NCBI GenBank assembly: GCA_036001065.1 | Contig: DASYUQ010000126.1 | Coordinates: 33,451-97,450, forward strand | DNA: 64,000 nt | From: Candidatus Methylomirabilota bacterium | Lineage (GTDB): Bacteria > Methylomirabilota > Methylomirabilia > Rokubacteriales > CSP1-6 | Reading direction: 5' to 3' | Shown here: piece by piece, positions 36,181 to 44,423 of the stretch | How the letters are laid out: each line of letters starts with the position of its first letter | How positions within the stretch are numbered: the stretch's first letter is position 1 | Made by a program: the position numbers and the translations under genes | Notes under the pieces: model-generated | Told to the model about the DNA's origin: nothing | Seen by the model: only the letters and a program-made list of their open reading frames with translations | Databases searched by the model: none

Positions 36181-37059
36181 TCATGAGGCGCGCCCGAAGA
36201 GGCCGGCTGGCCGCACCAGCAGCACGATCGCCGCCATGAGGTAGAGGACCGCGAGCTCGATCTCGGGGAACCACGCGATGCCCGCCTCCCGCACCACGCC
36301 CACGATCAGCGCGCCGACCAGCGCGCCCTCCAGGCTGCCGAGCCCTCCGATCACGACGACGATGAAGGAGAGCACGAGCGCATCCACCCCCATGTCCAGC
36401 ACCGCCGACTGGCTGGGCGCGATGATGGCCCCGCCGAGGCCGGCCATGAAGCAGCCGAGCGTGAAGGCCTGCACGTAGACCCGGTTCACGTTCACGCCGA
36501 GGGCGGAGGCCATGCGCATGTTCTGGGAGGTGGCGCGGAGAACGATGCCGAACCGGGTCTTGTAGACGAAGGCCCACAGGAAGGCGGCGGCGAAGCCCCC
36601 GATGGCGATGACCACCAGATTGTAGTTCGGGTACGGATTCCCTGCGATGGAGAGGCTGCCCGAGTTCTCCCAGAGCGCGCTGGCCGACAGGGGGTAGGGT
36701 CCCCACACGAAGTGCATCACGTCCCCGAGGATCATGAGCAGGCCGAACGTCACCAGGAGCTGGTACTCCTCGGCCCGCTTGTAGAAGGGCCGGAGCAGGG
36801 TGGGCTCCAGGACCGATCCCAGCAGGGCCGCCCCCACCGCGCCCGCCGGGAGGACCAGGTAGAGGACCGGCGTCGGCGTGCCGGCGACGAGCCGGCCCAG
36901 CGCCCACGCCGTCACGTAGGCACCGAAGGCGTAAATGTTGCCATGGGCCAGGTTGACGATCCGCATCACGCCGTAGATGAGGCTCAGCCCCCCGGCGATG
37001 AGAAAGAGGGTCGCTGCCGAGAGGAGCGCGTTGAGGAGATGGATGAAGAAGAAGTCCAT
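36181..37059 (-). CDS. livH: branched-chain-type ABC transporter permease LivH
   Basis: A 292-residue permease with about eight helices. LIYGVMRIVNLAHGNIYAFGAYV near residue 28 is the LivH signature. GIVLRATSQNMRMASALGVNVNRVY near 170 is the cytoplasmic coupling loop, and VVVIGGLGSLEGALVGALIVG near 240 is conserved. The start ATG 37059 overlaps the stop of the preceding 763-residue gene (TGATG), which ties that gene to the transporter. The stop is followed by about 30 bases and then repeat R3. Confidence 0.88.
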   Translation of the reverse strand: MDFFFIHLLNALLSAATLFLIAGGLSLIYGVMRIVNLAHGNIYAFGAYVTAWALGRLVAGTPTPVLYLVLPAGAVGAALLGSVLEPTLLRPFYKRAEEYQLLVTFGLLMILGDVMHFVWGPYPLSASALWENSGSLSIAGNPYPNYNLVVIAIGGFAAAFLWAFVYKTRFGIVLRATSQNMRMASALGVNVNRVYVQAFTLGCFMAGLGGAIIAPSQSAVLDMGVDALVLSFIVVVIGGLGSLEGALVGALIVGVVREAGIAWFPEIELAVLYLMAAIVLLVRPAGLFGRAS

Positions 37060-39350
37060 CAGTCGGCTACGCGATAGGGCAGCACCTTCACCTCCGGGTT
37101 CACGAGGTTGCCGTTGAGCGCCAGCGTTACCAGGATCCGATAGGCGCCGGGCGGGAGCTGGCCCCGGAGATCGACGACCAGCCTGTCGCCCTGCAGCTCC
37201 CCCGAGGTTCCCGCGCTCACGACCTGGTCCCCTCCGCTCAGGACCGCGTAGTGCGCCACCAGCGCGTGCCGCTTCTGCTCGCCGGCCGGCGGGGGCCGGA
37301 ACGGCTCGCGCTCGATCTTATACGATCGCTCGAACTTCGAGAGCGTTTCGACGTCCGACTGGATCTCCAGCCGGTCCCCGCGCTGCTCCGCCTTGACCAC
37401 GTACGCCTTGAGCGGCAGCGCGTACTGGTCGTAGATGCCGACCGGCAACGGGTAGCTCAGGTCCCGGAACACCCCGAGCACGACCGAATCGGGCGACCAT
37501 TTCTCGAGCCGGTAGGGCCCGTTGGTCACCAGGAAGTGGCCGTGCTGGCGGTGGAAGCGCCGGAGGGCCGCCCAGCGCTGCCGGGCCTCGGCGACCGTCA
37601 CCAGCCCCCGCAGCGCGTCCGGGACGTAGGCCCGCCGCTCGAAGCTGTCGGCCAGCGATGCCAGCGCGTCCTTGAGCTTCCGGTCCCGCACCAGATCGAG
37701 CCAGGGCAGGCCCCGGCGCTTGGCCTCGGCCTCCGAGAAGGCGGCCAGTCCGCGCGTCACTGCCTCCTCCATCAGGACCGTGAGCTCCCAGGGAATCGCG
37801 CTCCACGGCGGCGCCACCACCGCGAGATACCGCGGATCGATGGCGCGCTTGAGGTACACGTCGACCTGGGGGACCTCGTAGATGAGCTGGACCTCGCCGT
37901 AGTCCTTGATCTGCGAGTCGATGCGCACGATTTTCACGGCGGCCAGGCTCTCGCGCAGCGTCGCCGTCGCCCGGTCGACGACGGGGTCGTAGCGGGTCCC
38001 GCCCTGCCCGTCCCGGACGCTCCAGCGGTAGGCGAACGCGAACGGATAGACGATGTCGGCGGGCGACATCTTGGTGCCGTCGTGGAACGCGGAGGCGAGG
38101 ACCTGATAGGCGACCTTCGCCGGCGCCGTCGCCCCCCGGCCGACCGGACGGAGCGCGCCGGCGGCCGTGTCGGGGACGAGGGCGTCGGGCGGGATCTCCA
38201 CCGAGCCGTCCGCCGAAGGGGCGGGGCGGACGCGGTTCGGCACCCAGCCGCCGTGGTTCGGCGCCGGGAACAGCGCGGGATCGCCCACGGCCAACCACAT
38301 CAACCGGCCGGTCGCATCGCCGAACCCGGCGATCGGGTTCCACGCGCTGGTCGGCCGCGCCCCGCTTCCCAGGCGGAGCCAGCCGTTCCAGGGAAAGTCC
38401 TTCAGCTTGACGTCGCGGAGGAAGATCGCCGAGCCCAGCCCGGCCTGGGCGTCGTACGCGATGTTCTCGACGCCTTCCGAATACTCCACGTTCAGCGCCT
38501 CGCGCTTGAGCGTGTACCCGACGGCGACGCGCTCGCATCCCCGCCTGAGGTCCGTCACGAGCCTTCGCTCGAGGTTGGCCTGCTTGGACGGATCCGGAGG
38601 ACCCAGGGTCCGATGGGCGAGCGTCTCCTCCACCGTGCGCCGGGCCCCCTCGTCCGCCAGCGTGCCCGCATGGAGGAGGTACGCCTGGAACCAACCCTGC
38701 TTGAGCCACGGCGGCCCCAGCCAGCCGTTCAGCCGCGTCTCGTGGGCGGCGAGCAGATCGCGCACGTCGATCTCCTCGAGCGTGGCGTCCCAGTCCTTCG
38801 CCCTGACGCGCCCGGGGGCGGTCAGCAGGGCTTCGGCGAGCCTCCCCTTCGCCCTGATCCTGAGCGGCGGGCCGCCGGCCTCGGACTGGGCGGCGAGCTT
38901 CTTCCTGACCGACTCGACGAGATCGAAGTGCTGGAGGTAATCGTCGTGGTACGGCGTGACCGGGTACGGATGGAAGATGAACGCGCCCTTCGTGGTCGAG
39001 AGCGTCTTGAGCGCCCGGGCGGCGGCCGCGCAGCGGACTCCCGCGTCGGCCGGAGCCCCCGACGAGCGGCCGAGCGTCAGCACGACGTACGACTTGAGCG
39101 ACTCGGCGTACGCCACGTGAGGCGGGGCGACGCCTCCCGCGAACGGATCGGCGCCGAGGTACCCGTGGAGGGACTTCTTCTGGAGGAGCCGCGCGGCTGC
39201 CGCCGGCTCCATGACCTCGAGCTTGATCTCCTGCGGGTAGAAGGACGGGTAGAAGGGGATCTCGTGCCCGGCCCCGGCCCGGCCTGATGCCGAAACGAGC
39301 GCCACGAACACCAGGACGGCAAGCCGGCGCAGGATCACGGGAGAGGGCAT
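37059..39350 (-). CDS. large exported solute-binding-like protein inside the Liv operon, family uncertain
   Basis: A 763-residue exported protein: a signal peptide (LAVLVFVALVSASGRAGAG) is followed by a domain of about 350 residues that I do not recognise. The second half resembles oligopeptide-binding (SBP family 5) proteins: LASAFHDGTKMSPADIVYPF near residue 415 parallels the WHDG-x-fTaeDVvfs motif, and VTNGPYRLEKWSPDSVVLG near 610 parallels GTGPYrl. An immunoglobulin-like C-terminal segment (YRILVTLALNGN) ends it. It is translationally coupled to livH and lies right after a conventional LivK-type receptor gene, so this transporter may use two receptors. The start codon lies inside a very strong hairpin. 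Confidence 0.6.
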   Translation of the reverse strand: MPSPVILRRLAVLVFVALVSASGRAGAGHEIPFYPSFYPQEIKLEVMEPAAAARLLQKKSLHGYLGADPFAGGVAPPHVAYAESLKSYVVLTLGRSSGAPADAGVRCAAAARALKTLSTTKGAFIFHPYPVTPYHDDYLQHFDLVESVRKKLAAQSEAGGPPLRIRAKGRLAEALLTAPGRVRAKDWDATLEEIDVRDLLAAHETRLNGWLGPPWLKQGWFQAYLLHAGTLADEGARRTVEETLAHRTLGPPDPSKQANLERRLVTDLRRGCERVAVGYTLKREALNVEYSEGVENIAYDAQAGLGSAIFLRDVKLKDFPWNGWLRLGSGARPTSAWNPIAGFGDATGRLMWLAVGDPALFPAPNHGGWVPNRVRPAPSADGSVEIPPDALVPDTAAGALRPVGRGATAPAKVAYQVLASAFHDGTKMSPADIVYPFAFAYRWSVRDGQGGTRYDPVVDRATATLRESLAAVKIVRIDSQIKDYGEVQLIYEVPQVDVYLKRAIDPRYLAVVAPPWSAIPWELTVLMEEAVTRGLAAFSEAEAKRRGLPWLDLVRDRKLKDALASLADSFERRAYVPDALRGLVTVAEARQRWAALRRFHRQHGHFLVTNGPYRLEKWSPDSVVLGVFRDLSYPLPVGIYDQYALPLKAYVVKAEQRGDRLEIQSDVETLSKFERSYKIEREPFRPPPAGEQKRHALVAHYAVLSGGDQVVSAGTSGELQGDRLVVDLRGQLPPGAYRILVTLALNGNLVNPEVKVLPYRVAD

Positions 39351-39420
39351 AGGGGGGCAGGGGGGCTCTGAGCGGAAGTGGTGTTTTCTGGAGCTCAGAG
39401 CTCCCCCTACCCCCCTATGC
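39347..39420 (-). promoter_or_regulatory. long hairpin covering the start codon of the 763-residue gene
   Basis: Positions 39347-39373 and 39393-39420 are inverted repeats of about 27 bases with one mismatch and one bulge, around a 19-base loop. The ATG (39350-39348) and everything usually used by the ribosome upstream lie in the stem. It follows the livK stop by three bases, so it could act as terminator, attenuator or translational switch. Confidence 0.65.
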
Positions 39421-39422
39421 CG

Positions 39423-40793
39423 TTACGCCTTGACCTTCGGCCAGGTCTTGTCGATCCAGGTGTACGTGGAGGTCGGCTCCCCCTTGGGCCAGCCGGGGGG
39501 CGCCGTGATGTTGCGGATCGGGATCGTGATGATGCGCGCCGGGTCGAGGATCGGGAACTGATACTCCGGCACGTTCTTGCTGAACCCCGTCACCGCGTCC
39601 TTGTAGCCCTGGTGGTTGTCGGGCCGGATGTACACGTAGCCCGCGGGACCCGCCATCATCATGCCCTCGAGCATCGTGATGATCGCGTCGTCCTCGGGCC
39701 ACCCGCCCACGAGCTTGTTGGCCTTCTCGATGGCGGTCTTGAGCATGTAGGTGGCCGTGTACGCGCCTTCGGCCTGGAAGTTCGGGTACTCGTTGAACCG
39801 CTTGTGGTACTTCTCGACGAACGTCTTGTTGTACGGCCAGCGGTCGCCGGCCGGGTACGTGAAGTGGTAGTTCGAGTGGACGCCCGCGATGATGCCCTCG
39901 GGGTGGTCCTTGCCGATCGCGTGGGGCGCGACGCCGAACGCGATCATGCTGGCGACCTTCATCTTGTCGAACATCCCGTACCGGAGCGCCTGCTTGTAGA
40001 AGGCGACGTAGTCGCCGCCCCACACCGAGGTGGCCAGGAGGTCAGGCTTGGAGGCGATCGCCTTGGTGATGTGCGAGCTGAAGTCCGTGGTGCCAAGCTT
40101 GGGCCACCCCTCGGAGACGTTCTCGGCGTTGGGCAGCATCTTCTTCATCACGATGGTGAAGTGGTCGAACGCGTTGCGCCCGTACGAGTAGTCGGGGTGG
40201 ATGTGGGCGATCCGCTTGGTCTTCGGCCAGGTCATGGCCGCCGCCACCGCGCCGGTGACGCCGTCCGCCGACTGCATGTTGGTGATCCGGAAGATGTAGT
40301 GGGGGTTCGGCACCGCCTTGTCCCACAGGAAATCGGTGCAGCCGTCGACGAAGATCGTCAGGACCTTCAGCTCCTCGGCGACCGGACCCAGGGCCGGGGT
40401 GTTGCCGCTGGAGGTGATGCCGCAGAAGAAGTCGATCTTCTCCGAGAGCTTCAGCCGGCGCAGCTCCTTGACGTTCGCGTCGGTACCGGCGTTCTCGTCC
40501 GCCTTGAGGAGCTCGATCTTCCGCTTGCCCAGCAGCCCGCCCGCGACGTTGATCTCCTCGGCCGCCAGCTGCTGGCCCTTGAACATCGGCTCGCCCAGCA
40601 CCGCCGCCGGCCCGGTGAAAAACGTCATGTGGCCGATCTTGTACGGCGTGTCGGGGACGTTGCCCTTGGGCTTGTCCTGGGCCTGCGCGACGCCGACGGC
40701 CGGGAGCGCCGCTCCGGCCGATGCGGTCAGCGCAGCGCCGACGCTGACGCCCAGGGTGCTCAGAAAGTCCCGACGGTTGACTTCTCCTGCCAT
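39423..40793 (-). CDS. branched-chain-type ABC transporter substrate-binding protein (LivK family), Tat signal
   Basis: A 456-residue type I periplasmic binding protein. ATG 40793 gives the signal EVNRRDFLSTLGVSVGAALT with a twin-arginine motif. The mature part begins YKIGHMTFFTGPAAVLGEPM, then QQLAAEEINVAGGLLGKRKIELL, the LivK hallmark. ITSSGNTPALGPVAEE lies near residue 130, and HPDYSYGRNAFDHFTIVMKKM near 205. An AGGAGGGA site precedes the start. It heads the operon livK, the 763-residue gene, livH, livM, livG and livF. The long C-terminal part and the residues around the pocket suggest a ligand other than leucine, such as an aromatic acid. Confidence 0.87.
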   Translation of the reverse strand: MAGEVNRRDFLSTLGVSVGAALTASAGAALPAVGVAQAQDKPKGNVPDTPYKIGHMTFFTGPAAVLGEPMFKGQQLAAEEINVAGGLLGKRKIELLKADENAGTDANVKELRRLKLSEKIDFFCGITSSGNTPALGPVAEELKVLTIFVDGCTDFLWDKAVPNPHYIFRITNMQSADGVTGAVAAAMTWPKTKRIAHIHPDYSYGRNAFDHFTIVMKKMLPNAENVSEGWPKLGTTDFSSHITKAIASKPDLLATSVWGGDYVAFYKQALRYGMFDKMKVASMIAFGVAPHAIGKDHPEGIIAGVHSNYHFTYPAGDRWPYNKTFVEKYHKRFNEYPNFQAEGAYTATYMLKTAIEKANKLVGGWPEDDAIITMLEGMMMAGPAGYVYIRPDNHQGYKDAVTGFSKNVPEYQFPILDPARIITIPIRNITAPPGWPKGEPTSTYTWIDKTWPKVKA

Positions 40794-40852
40794 GTTGTCC
40801 CTCCTGGTGAAAGACCCCGGATACACGTAATTGACCTTGACGAGTGACCGAC

Positions 40853-40881
40853 GCTGTAACATGCGCGGTGGGACCTGTCAA
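40853..40881 (-). promoter_or_regulatory. sigma-70-like promoter of the Liv operon
   Basis: On the minus strand TTGACA (40876-40881) is followed, 17 bases later, by TACAGC (40853-40858), a perfect -35 with a weak -10. The implied leader is about 55 bases and carries the Shine-Dalgarno of the receptor gene. Confidence 0.5.
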
Positions 40882-40898
40882 GGGACGCCGAATGAATT

Positions 40899-40904
40899 TA
40901 CAAT
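40899..40904 (+). promoter_or_regulatory. -10 box, leaderless arrangement
   Basis: TACAAT is followed by CGCGAG (six bases) and ATG 40911, the same geometry as at nadE and the 4394 lipoprotein. Confidence 0.55.
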
Positions 40905-40910
40905 CGCGAG

Positions 40911-40928
40911 ATGGGAATCGCTCGATGA
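40911..40928 (+). CDS. candidate five-codon leader peptide
   Basis: The leaderless ATG opens a frame encoding Met-Gly-Ile-Ala-Arg and a TGA stop. The stop overlaps the ATG of the membrane protein gene as ATGA (40925-40928). Translation of the peptide would deliver terminating ribosomes onto the next start, which has no Shine-Dalgarno of its own. Confidence 0.35.
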   Translation: MGIAR

Positions 40929-41611
40929 ACAGCCGATCCACGAGGATCGTGGCAGCCTGGCGCGGGGTGACGGCCGCCGTCCGTCGCCGGCCGGGCCTCT
41001 TCGTGGTCATCGCCACGGGGGTATTGGCGCTCGACGTGTTCCTCCCCCCGCTGGTCCTCTCGCTCGTCCGCAAACCCTGGACCTTCTTCATGTTCAACCC
41101 GTGGCTCAAGAAGCTTCCCGAGTACCTCGCCTCCGACGCCCCCACCGGACAGAAACTCGACTTTCTCTCCCGGGTGGCGCTGTTCTGGTTCACGGCCGAC
41201 GGCCCCTTCGGCGTGCCCGAGTGGGGTTTTGCGGTCGACACGATGGACGTCGTGCGATTCCTCGGCATGTCGCTCCTGGTGGCCACCTACTTCGTCCTGT
41301 GGCTTTACCGACGCGAGCACGGGGTCCTGGCGGAGCGGCCCGGCCCGGCGACGCGCGCCGGCGGAGTGGCGGGCGCGGTGGTCGGCGTGCTCGGGCTCTC
41401 GACGGGGCCCTGCAGCGTCGTGGGATGCGGCGCCCCGGTCCTTCCCGTCATCGGCCTGGCGTTCGCCGGTCTCTCCAGCGGCACGTTGGCGCTGCTCTCG
41501 GCACTGTCGCGTGTGGCGATCTCGGTGGTGCTCGTCGCGCTCGCCGCGGGCGTGGTGTTTCTCGGCTGGCGCGTCGGGATGCTGCTGCCGCCGCAGGCGC
41601 GCGCCCGCTGA
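40925..41611 (+). CDS. polytopic membrane protein with conserved Cys motif, function unknown
   Basis: A 228-residue protein with about five helices. After a basic N terminus comes LFVVIATGVLALDVFLPPLVLSLV, then a soluble loop of about 60 residues (LASDAPTGQKLDF, WFTADGPFGVPEW). A C-terminal helical bundle contains GPCSVVGCGAPVLPVIGLAFAGL (for position, residues about 160-182), a Cys-x4-Cys pair in a membrane context that recalls copper or thiol-redox proteins. No family was recognised. ATG 40925 is chosen because it overlaps the leader-peptide stop; ATG 40892 lies upstream of the -10 box. It is monocistronic and divergent from the Liv operon. Confidence 0.6.
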   Translation: MNSRSTRIVAAWRGVTAAVRRRPGLFVVIATGVLALDVFLPPLVLSLVRKPWTFFMFNPWLKKLPEYLASDAPTGQKLDFLSRVALFWFTADGPFGVPEWGFAVDTMDVVRFLGMSLLVATYFVLWLYRREHGVLAERPGPATRAGGVAGAVVGVLGLSTGPCSVVGCGAPVLPVIGLAFAGLSSGTLALLSALSRVAISVVLVALAAGVVFLGWRVGMLLPPQARAR

Positions 41612-41662
41612 TCGCGCCGACGGCCGGGGCGCCACCCTTGCCCTCACAGCGCCGGGCGAGCG

Positions 41663-42343
41663 TCAGGGAGCGGGAACGACCAGCTGCAGGCGCTCGCCTT
41701 CCCGGCGGACCGTCAGGCGCAACGGTTGATCCAGGACGACGTCGGCCAGGGCGTCGCGCGCGGTGTCCCGCGTCAGGACCGCGCGATCGCCGACCTGCAG
41801 GAGCACGTCGCCGATCTGGAGCCCCGCCCGTTCGGCCTGGCCGCCCCGGAGCACCGCGGCCACCGTGGGCGGGCCCGACGGCGGGCCGCCGACTCCCGGC
41901 TCTCCCCGGGGCTCGGCGTCGCGGAGGACGAAGCCGAACTCGGCGGCCACGCGGTCGCCGACGATGTCTCGCGGCATCATCACCAGGCGCACCGGCATCT
42001 GACGACGCCCCTCGCGGCGCAACACGGTCAGTCGCATGTCGGACTCGGTGGACGCGACGGCGATCAGGCGCTGGAGCAGCCGCGTCTCGGTGACGGGTCG
42101 GTCGTTGAACGCGACGACGACGTCGCCGTTCTGCAGTCCCGCCTTCGCCGCCGGCGTTCCCTCCAGCACCTCGACGACGAAGACGCCGAACCCCTCACGG
42201 ATGCCGTGCCGCGCCGCGATCTCCTCCATCTCCTGCTCGGAAAGATCGCGGATCCTGACGCCGAGCCACGCCCACTGCCGCGCCTCCACCGCGGCGGCCA
42301 GGAGGACGATCAGCGCGAGGGCGAGCAGCAGGGGTCGACGCAT
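41663..42343 (-). CDS. exported protein with two PDZ domains
   Basis: A 226-residue protein with a signal peptide (LLLALALIVLLAAAVEA). Two PDZ domains follow: one from about residue 45 with GFGVFVVEVLEGTPAAKAGLQNGDVVVAFN, and one from about 150 ending RGGQAERAGLQIGDVLLQVGD. There is no protease domain and no Ser-His-Asp set, so it is not a DegP/HtrA enzyme but the PDZ part alone. It probably binds exposed C termini of periplasmic proteins as an adaptor. It is the third gene of the mrp operon, starting one base after the Lon-domain gene's stop. Confidence 0.78.
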   Translation of the reverse strand: MRRPLLLALALIVLLAAAVEARQWAWLGVRIRDLSEQEMEEIAARHGIREGFGVFVVEVLEGTPAAKAGLQNGDVVVAFNDRPVTETRLLQRLIAVASTESDMRLTVLRREGRRQMPVRLVMMPRDIVGDRVAAEFGFVLRDAEPRGEPGVGGPPSGPPTVAAVLRGGQAERAGLQIGDVLLQVGDRAVLTRDTARDALADVVLDQPLRLTVRREGERLQLVVPAP

Positions 42344-42344
42344 C

Positions 42345-43016
42345 TCAGCCGGCACCCCCGCGCCCGCCGGGCAGCTCGTTGACGAGCGTCTCCAGCGCGG
42401 CCGACAGCCGCTCCAGCCGGCGCGCGACCGCCAGCGTCTCCAGCAGCTCCTGGCGCAGCCCGGGGTCGGGGACGAACGCCGCGGCGGCCCGGTCGGCGAT
42501 GACCGCCGGCGGCTGGTCCGCCGCCAGCAGCGTGTCGAGCAGATCTCGCGGGCGCTCCAGCGCATCGAGCAGCCGCCCGCAGGCGGCGCGGACCCGTCCG
42601 ACCAGGTCGGAGGCGTCCGCCGAGGGCGGCTCGTCGACGAGGCGCCGCGCGCTGACCAGCCGGTAGAGCGTGTCGCTGGGCCGCTCGCGCTCGATCCGCA
42701 CGCGCCACTCACCCTTGACCAGGATGTTGTAGCGCCCGCTCGGCAGCCGCTCCCAGTTCACGATCTCTCCGGCCCCGGCGATGGCGGCCACCGCCGGCCG
42801 GCCGTCGTAGTGGCGCTCGTACCCGGGCAGCAGCCTTACCACGCAGAGCCGCCGATCACGGGCCAGCGCATCGGTCACCATGGCCCGGTACCGCGCCTCG
42901 AAGATGTGAAGCGGCATGAACGTATGCGGAAACAACGTGGCGTCGGGCAGCGGAAAGATCGGCAGGACCAGGCTCGCCGCGGGGCCGGCGGGTGGGGCCG
43001 ACGGGAACGCCGACAT
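42345..43016 (-). CDS. Lon substrate-binding (LON N-terminal) domain protein
   Basis: A 223-residue protein consisting only of the Lon N-terminal substrate-recognition domain: LVLPIFPLPDATLFPHTFMPLHIFEARYRAMV near residue 16 is the hallmark, followed by a PUA-like beta core (GAGEIVNWERLPSGRYNILVKG) and a helical C-terminal half. There is no AAA+ or protease domain. Such stand-alone domains are common, and their role (adaptor or Lon competitor) is unsettled. It lies 23 bases downstream of the mrp gene and one base before the PDZ gene, so it is the middle gene of an apparent protein-quality operon. Confidence 0.85.
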   Translation of the reverse strand: MSAFPSAPPAGPAASLVLPIFPLPDATLFPHTFMPLHIFEARYRAMVTDALARDRRLCVVRLLPGYERHYDGRPAVAAIAGAGEIVNWERLPSGRYNILVKGEWRVRIERERPSDTLYRLVSARRLVDEPPSADASDLVGRVRAACGRLLDALERPRDLLDTLLAADQPPAVIADRAAAAFVPDPGLRQELLETLAVARRLERLSAALETLVNELPGGRGGAG

Positions 43017-43039
43017 CGGGAGGCCGAGCCGCTCCGGCC

Positions 43040-44122
43040 TCAGCCGATCTTGGGCAGCGACTTCAGCGGCGCCAGCTCCTCGAGGCGCCGGACGACCGCG
43101 GCGGCCAGATCGCGAAACGCGCCGGCCTGAGTGGAGTCCGGCCGCCGGAGCGCAATGGGGAGGCCCTCGTCTCCGCCGATTCGCGTCTCCGGATCGAGCG
43201 GCAGGCGCGCCAGCAGCGGCACCCCGTACTCGTCGCTCAGACGCTGGCCGCCGGTGTCGCCGAAGATGCTCGTGTGCTCGCCGCAGCGGGGGCAGGCGAA
43301 GGAGCTCATGTTCTCCACGACTCCCAGGATCGGCACGTTGAGCCGCTGGAACATGCCGATCGCCTTGCGCACGTCGAGCAACGCCACCTCCTGCGGCGTC
43401 GTCACCATCACCACCCCCGAGAGCGGAATGACCTGCGACAGCGAGAGCTGGGCGTCCCCGGTGCCAGGGGGCATGTCGAACACGAGGTAATCGAGCGCGC
43501 CCCACAGCACGTCCTTGAGCATCTGCTGGATGAAGGAGTGGATCATCGGCCCCCGCCAGACGAGGGGCTCGCGCTCCTGCACCAGCAGGCCGATCGACAT
43601 CATCTTCAGCCCGTGCGCCTCGACGGGGATGATGCGATTCTCGAACATGCCCGGACGACCGCGCGACCCCAGCATGAGCGGGACGTCCGGCCCGTACACG
43701 TCGGCGTCGATGAGGCCCACGGCCGCCCCCCTCGCCCTCAGAGCGATGGCGAGATTGACGGCCACCGTGGATTTGCCGACACCACCCTTGCCCGACGAGA
43801 CCGCGATGGTGTGCTTGACCTCGGGGATCAACTCGGGCGGCCGCCCTGGCGGCGCCGCCGGGGCCGGTCTCGTCGCCTGCGCGCCGCCGCCCATCTTCAC
43901 GTGGACGCTGGCCACGCCCGGCACTTGCCCGACGGCCTTCGAGGCCTGGCTGTGCAGGGCCGCCTTCGCGGTGGGCGGCTGGGTAGTGAACGCGAGCGTG
44001 AACGATACCTCACCGTCCTGGACGCGGAGGTCCCTGACCAGCCCGAGGGCAACGATGTCCTTCTGGTCGGCGGGGTCTTTGACGCCGCGGAGCGCGTCGA
44101 GAACGGCCTGCTCACTCACCAT
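43040..44122 (-). CDS. Mrp/ApbC-type iron-sulfur cluster carrier ATPase
   Basis: A 360-residue P-loop protein that carries and transfers [4Fe-4S] clusters. The N-terminal MIP18/DUF59 domain (to about residue 85) is followed by the deviant Walker A SSGKGGVGKST (about 105). VFDMPPGTGDAQLSLSQ lies near 205. FACPRCGEHTSIFG near 265 carries the CxxC that holds the bridging cluster. ATG 44122 is preferred over GTG 44131, because a TATAGT box ends seven bases before it and the GTG lies in the box. It heads the operon with the Lon-domain and PDZ genes. Confidence 0.9.
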   Translation of the reverse strand: MVSEQAVLDALRGVKDPADQKDIVALGLVRDLRVQDGEVSFTLAFTTQPPTAKAALHSQASKAVGQVPGVASVHVKMGGGAQATRPAPAAPPGRPPELIPEVKHTIAVSSGKGGVGKSTVAVNLAIALRARGAAVGLIDADVYGPDVPLMLGSRGRPGMFENRIIPVEAHGLKMMSIGLLVQEREPLVWRGPMIHSFIQQMLKDVLWGALDYLVFDMPPGTGDAQLSLSQVIPLSGVVMVTTPQEVALLDVRKAIGMFQRLNVPILGVVENMSSFACPRCGEHTSIFGDTGGQRLSDEYGVPLLARLPLDPETRIGGDEGLPIALRRPDSTQAGAFRDLAAAVVRRLEELAPLKSLPKIG

Positions 44123-44129
44123 ACGCGCC

Positions 44130-44135
44130 ACTATA
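44130..44135 (-). promoter_or_regulatory. -10 box, leaderless arrangement
   Basis: TATAGT on the minus strand is followed by seven bases (GGCGCGT) and ATG 44122, with no Shine-Dalgarno. Confidence 0.6.
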
Positions 44136-44343
44136 CCGCACCGGCCATCGCACGCAAATCGCGGGAAATGGGAAGGGATCTTCCCACTTTGGGCGCGCGC
44201 CGACCCACGGCGCCCGGGACTCCGGGGCGTGACGTCGCGATATTTCGAGCTTTCGAGGATGGAACAGAGTTTGCCTGGTCCTCACCACGGCCAGTCTTTC
44301 GGCGCCTGCCGAAGACGGTCATCGTAACGCCCTCCCCCCCGGC
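44136..44343. other. intergenic stretch with no feature seen
   Basis: The gap between the divergent mrp and flavin reductase genes is about 300 bases (44123-44423). Apart from the boxes and the hairpin listed separately, this part shows no credible frame or repeat. Confidence 0.5.
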
Positions 44344-44371
44344 GAGGGCGGACCTGCCAGGGTCCGCCCTC
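44344..44371 (+). terminator. perfect hairpin followed by GTTT
   Basis: GAGGGCGGACC (44344-44354) pairs perfectly with GGTCCGCCCTC (44361-44371) around TGCCAG, followed by GTTTA. It lies just upstream of the -35 box at 44389, so it may block read-through into the flavin reductase operon. The U tract is short. Confidence 0.5.
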
Positions 44372-44388
44372 GTTTATGCCCGCCAATC

Positions 44389-44417
44389 TTGCATTCCCGG
44401 GGTCGACCTGTTATGAA
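44389..44417 (+). promoter_or_regulatory. promoter of the flavin reductase operon
   Basis: TTGCAT (44389-44394), a 17-base spacer and TATGAA (44412-44417) are followed by six bases and GTG 44424, which points to a leaderless GTG start. Confidence 0.5.
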
Positions 44418-44423
44418 ATTCCG

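Noticed and set aside
37251..39287. Plus-strand frame of 678 codons opposite the 763-residue gene
   Set aside because: Arg/His/Asp-rich antisense shadow. The minus-strand frame has a signal peptide and receptor-like motifs.
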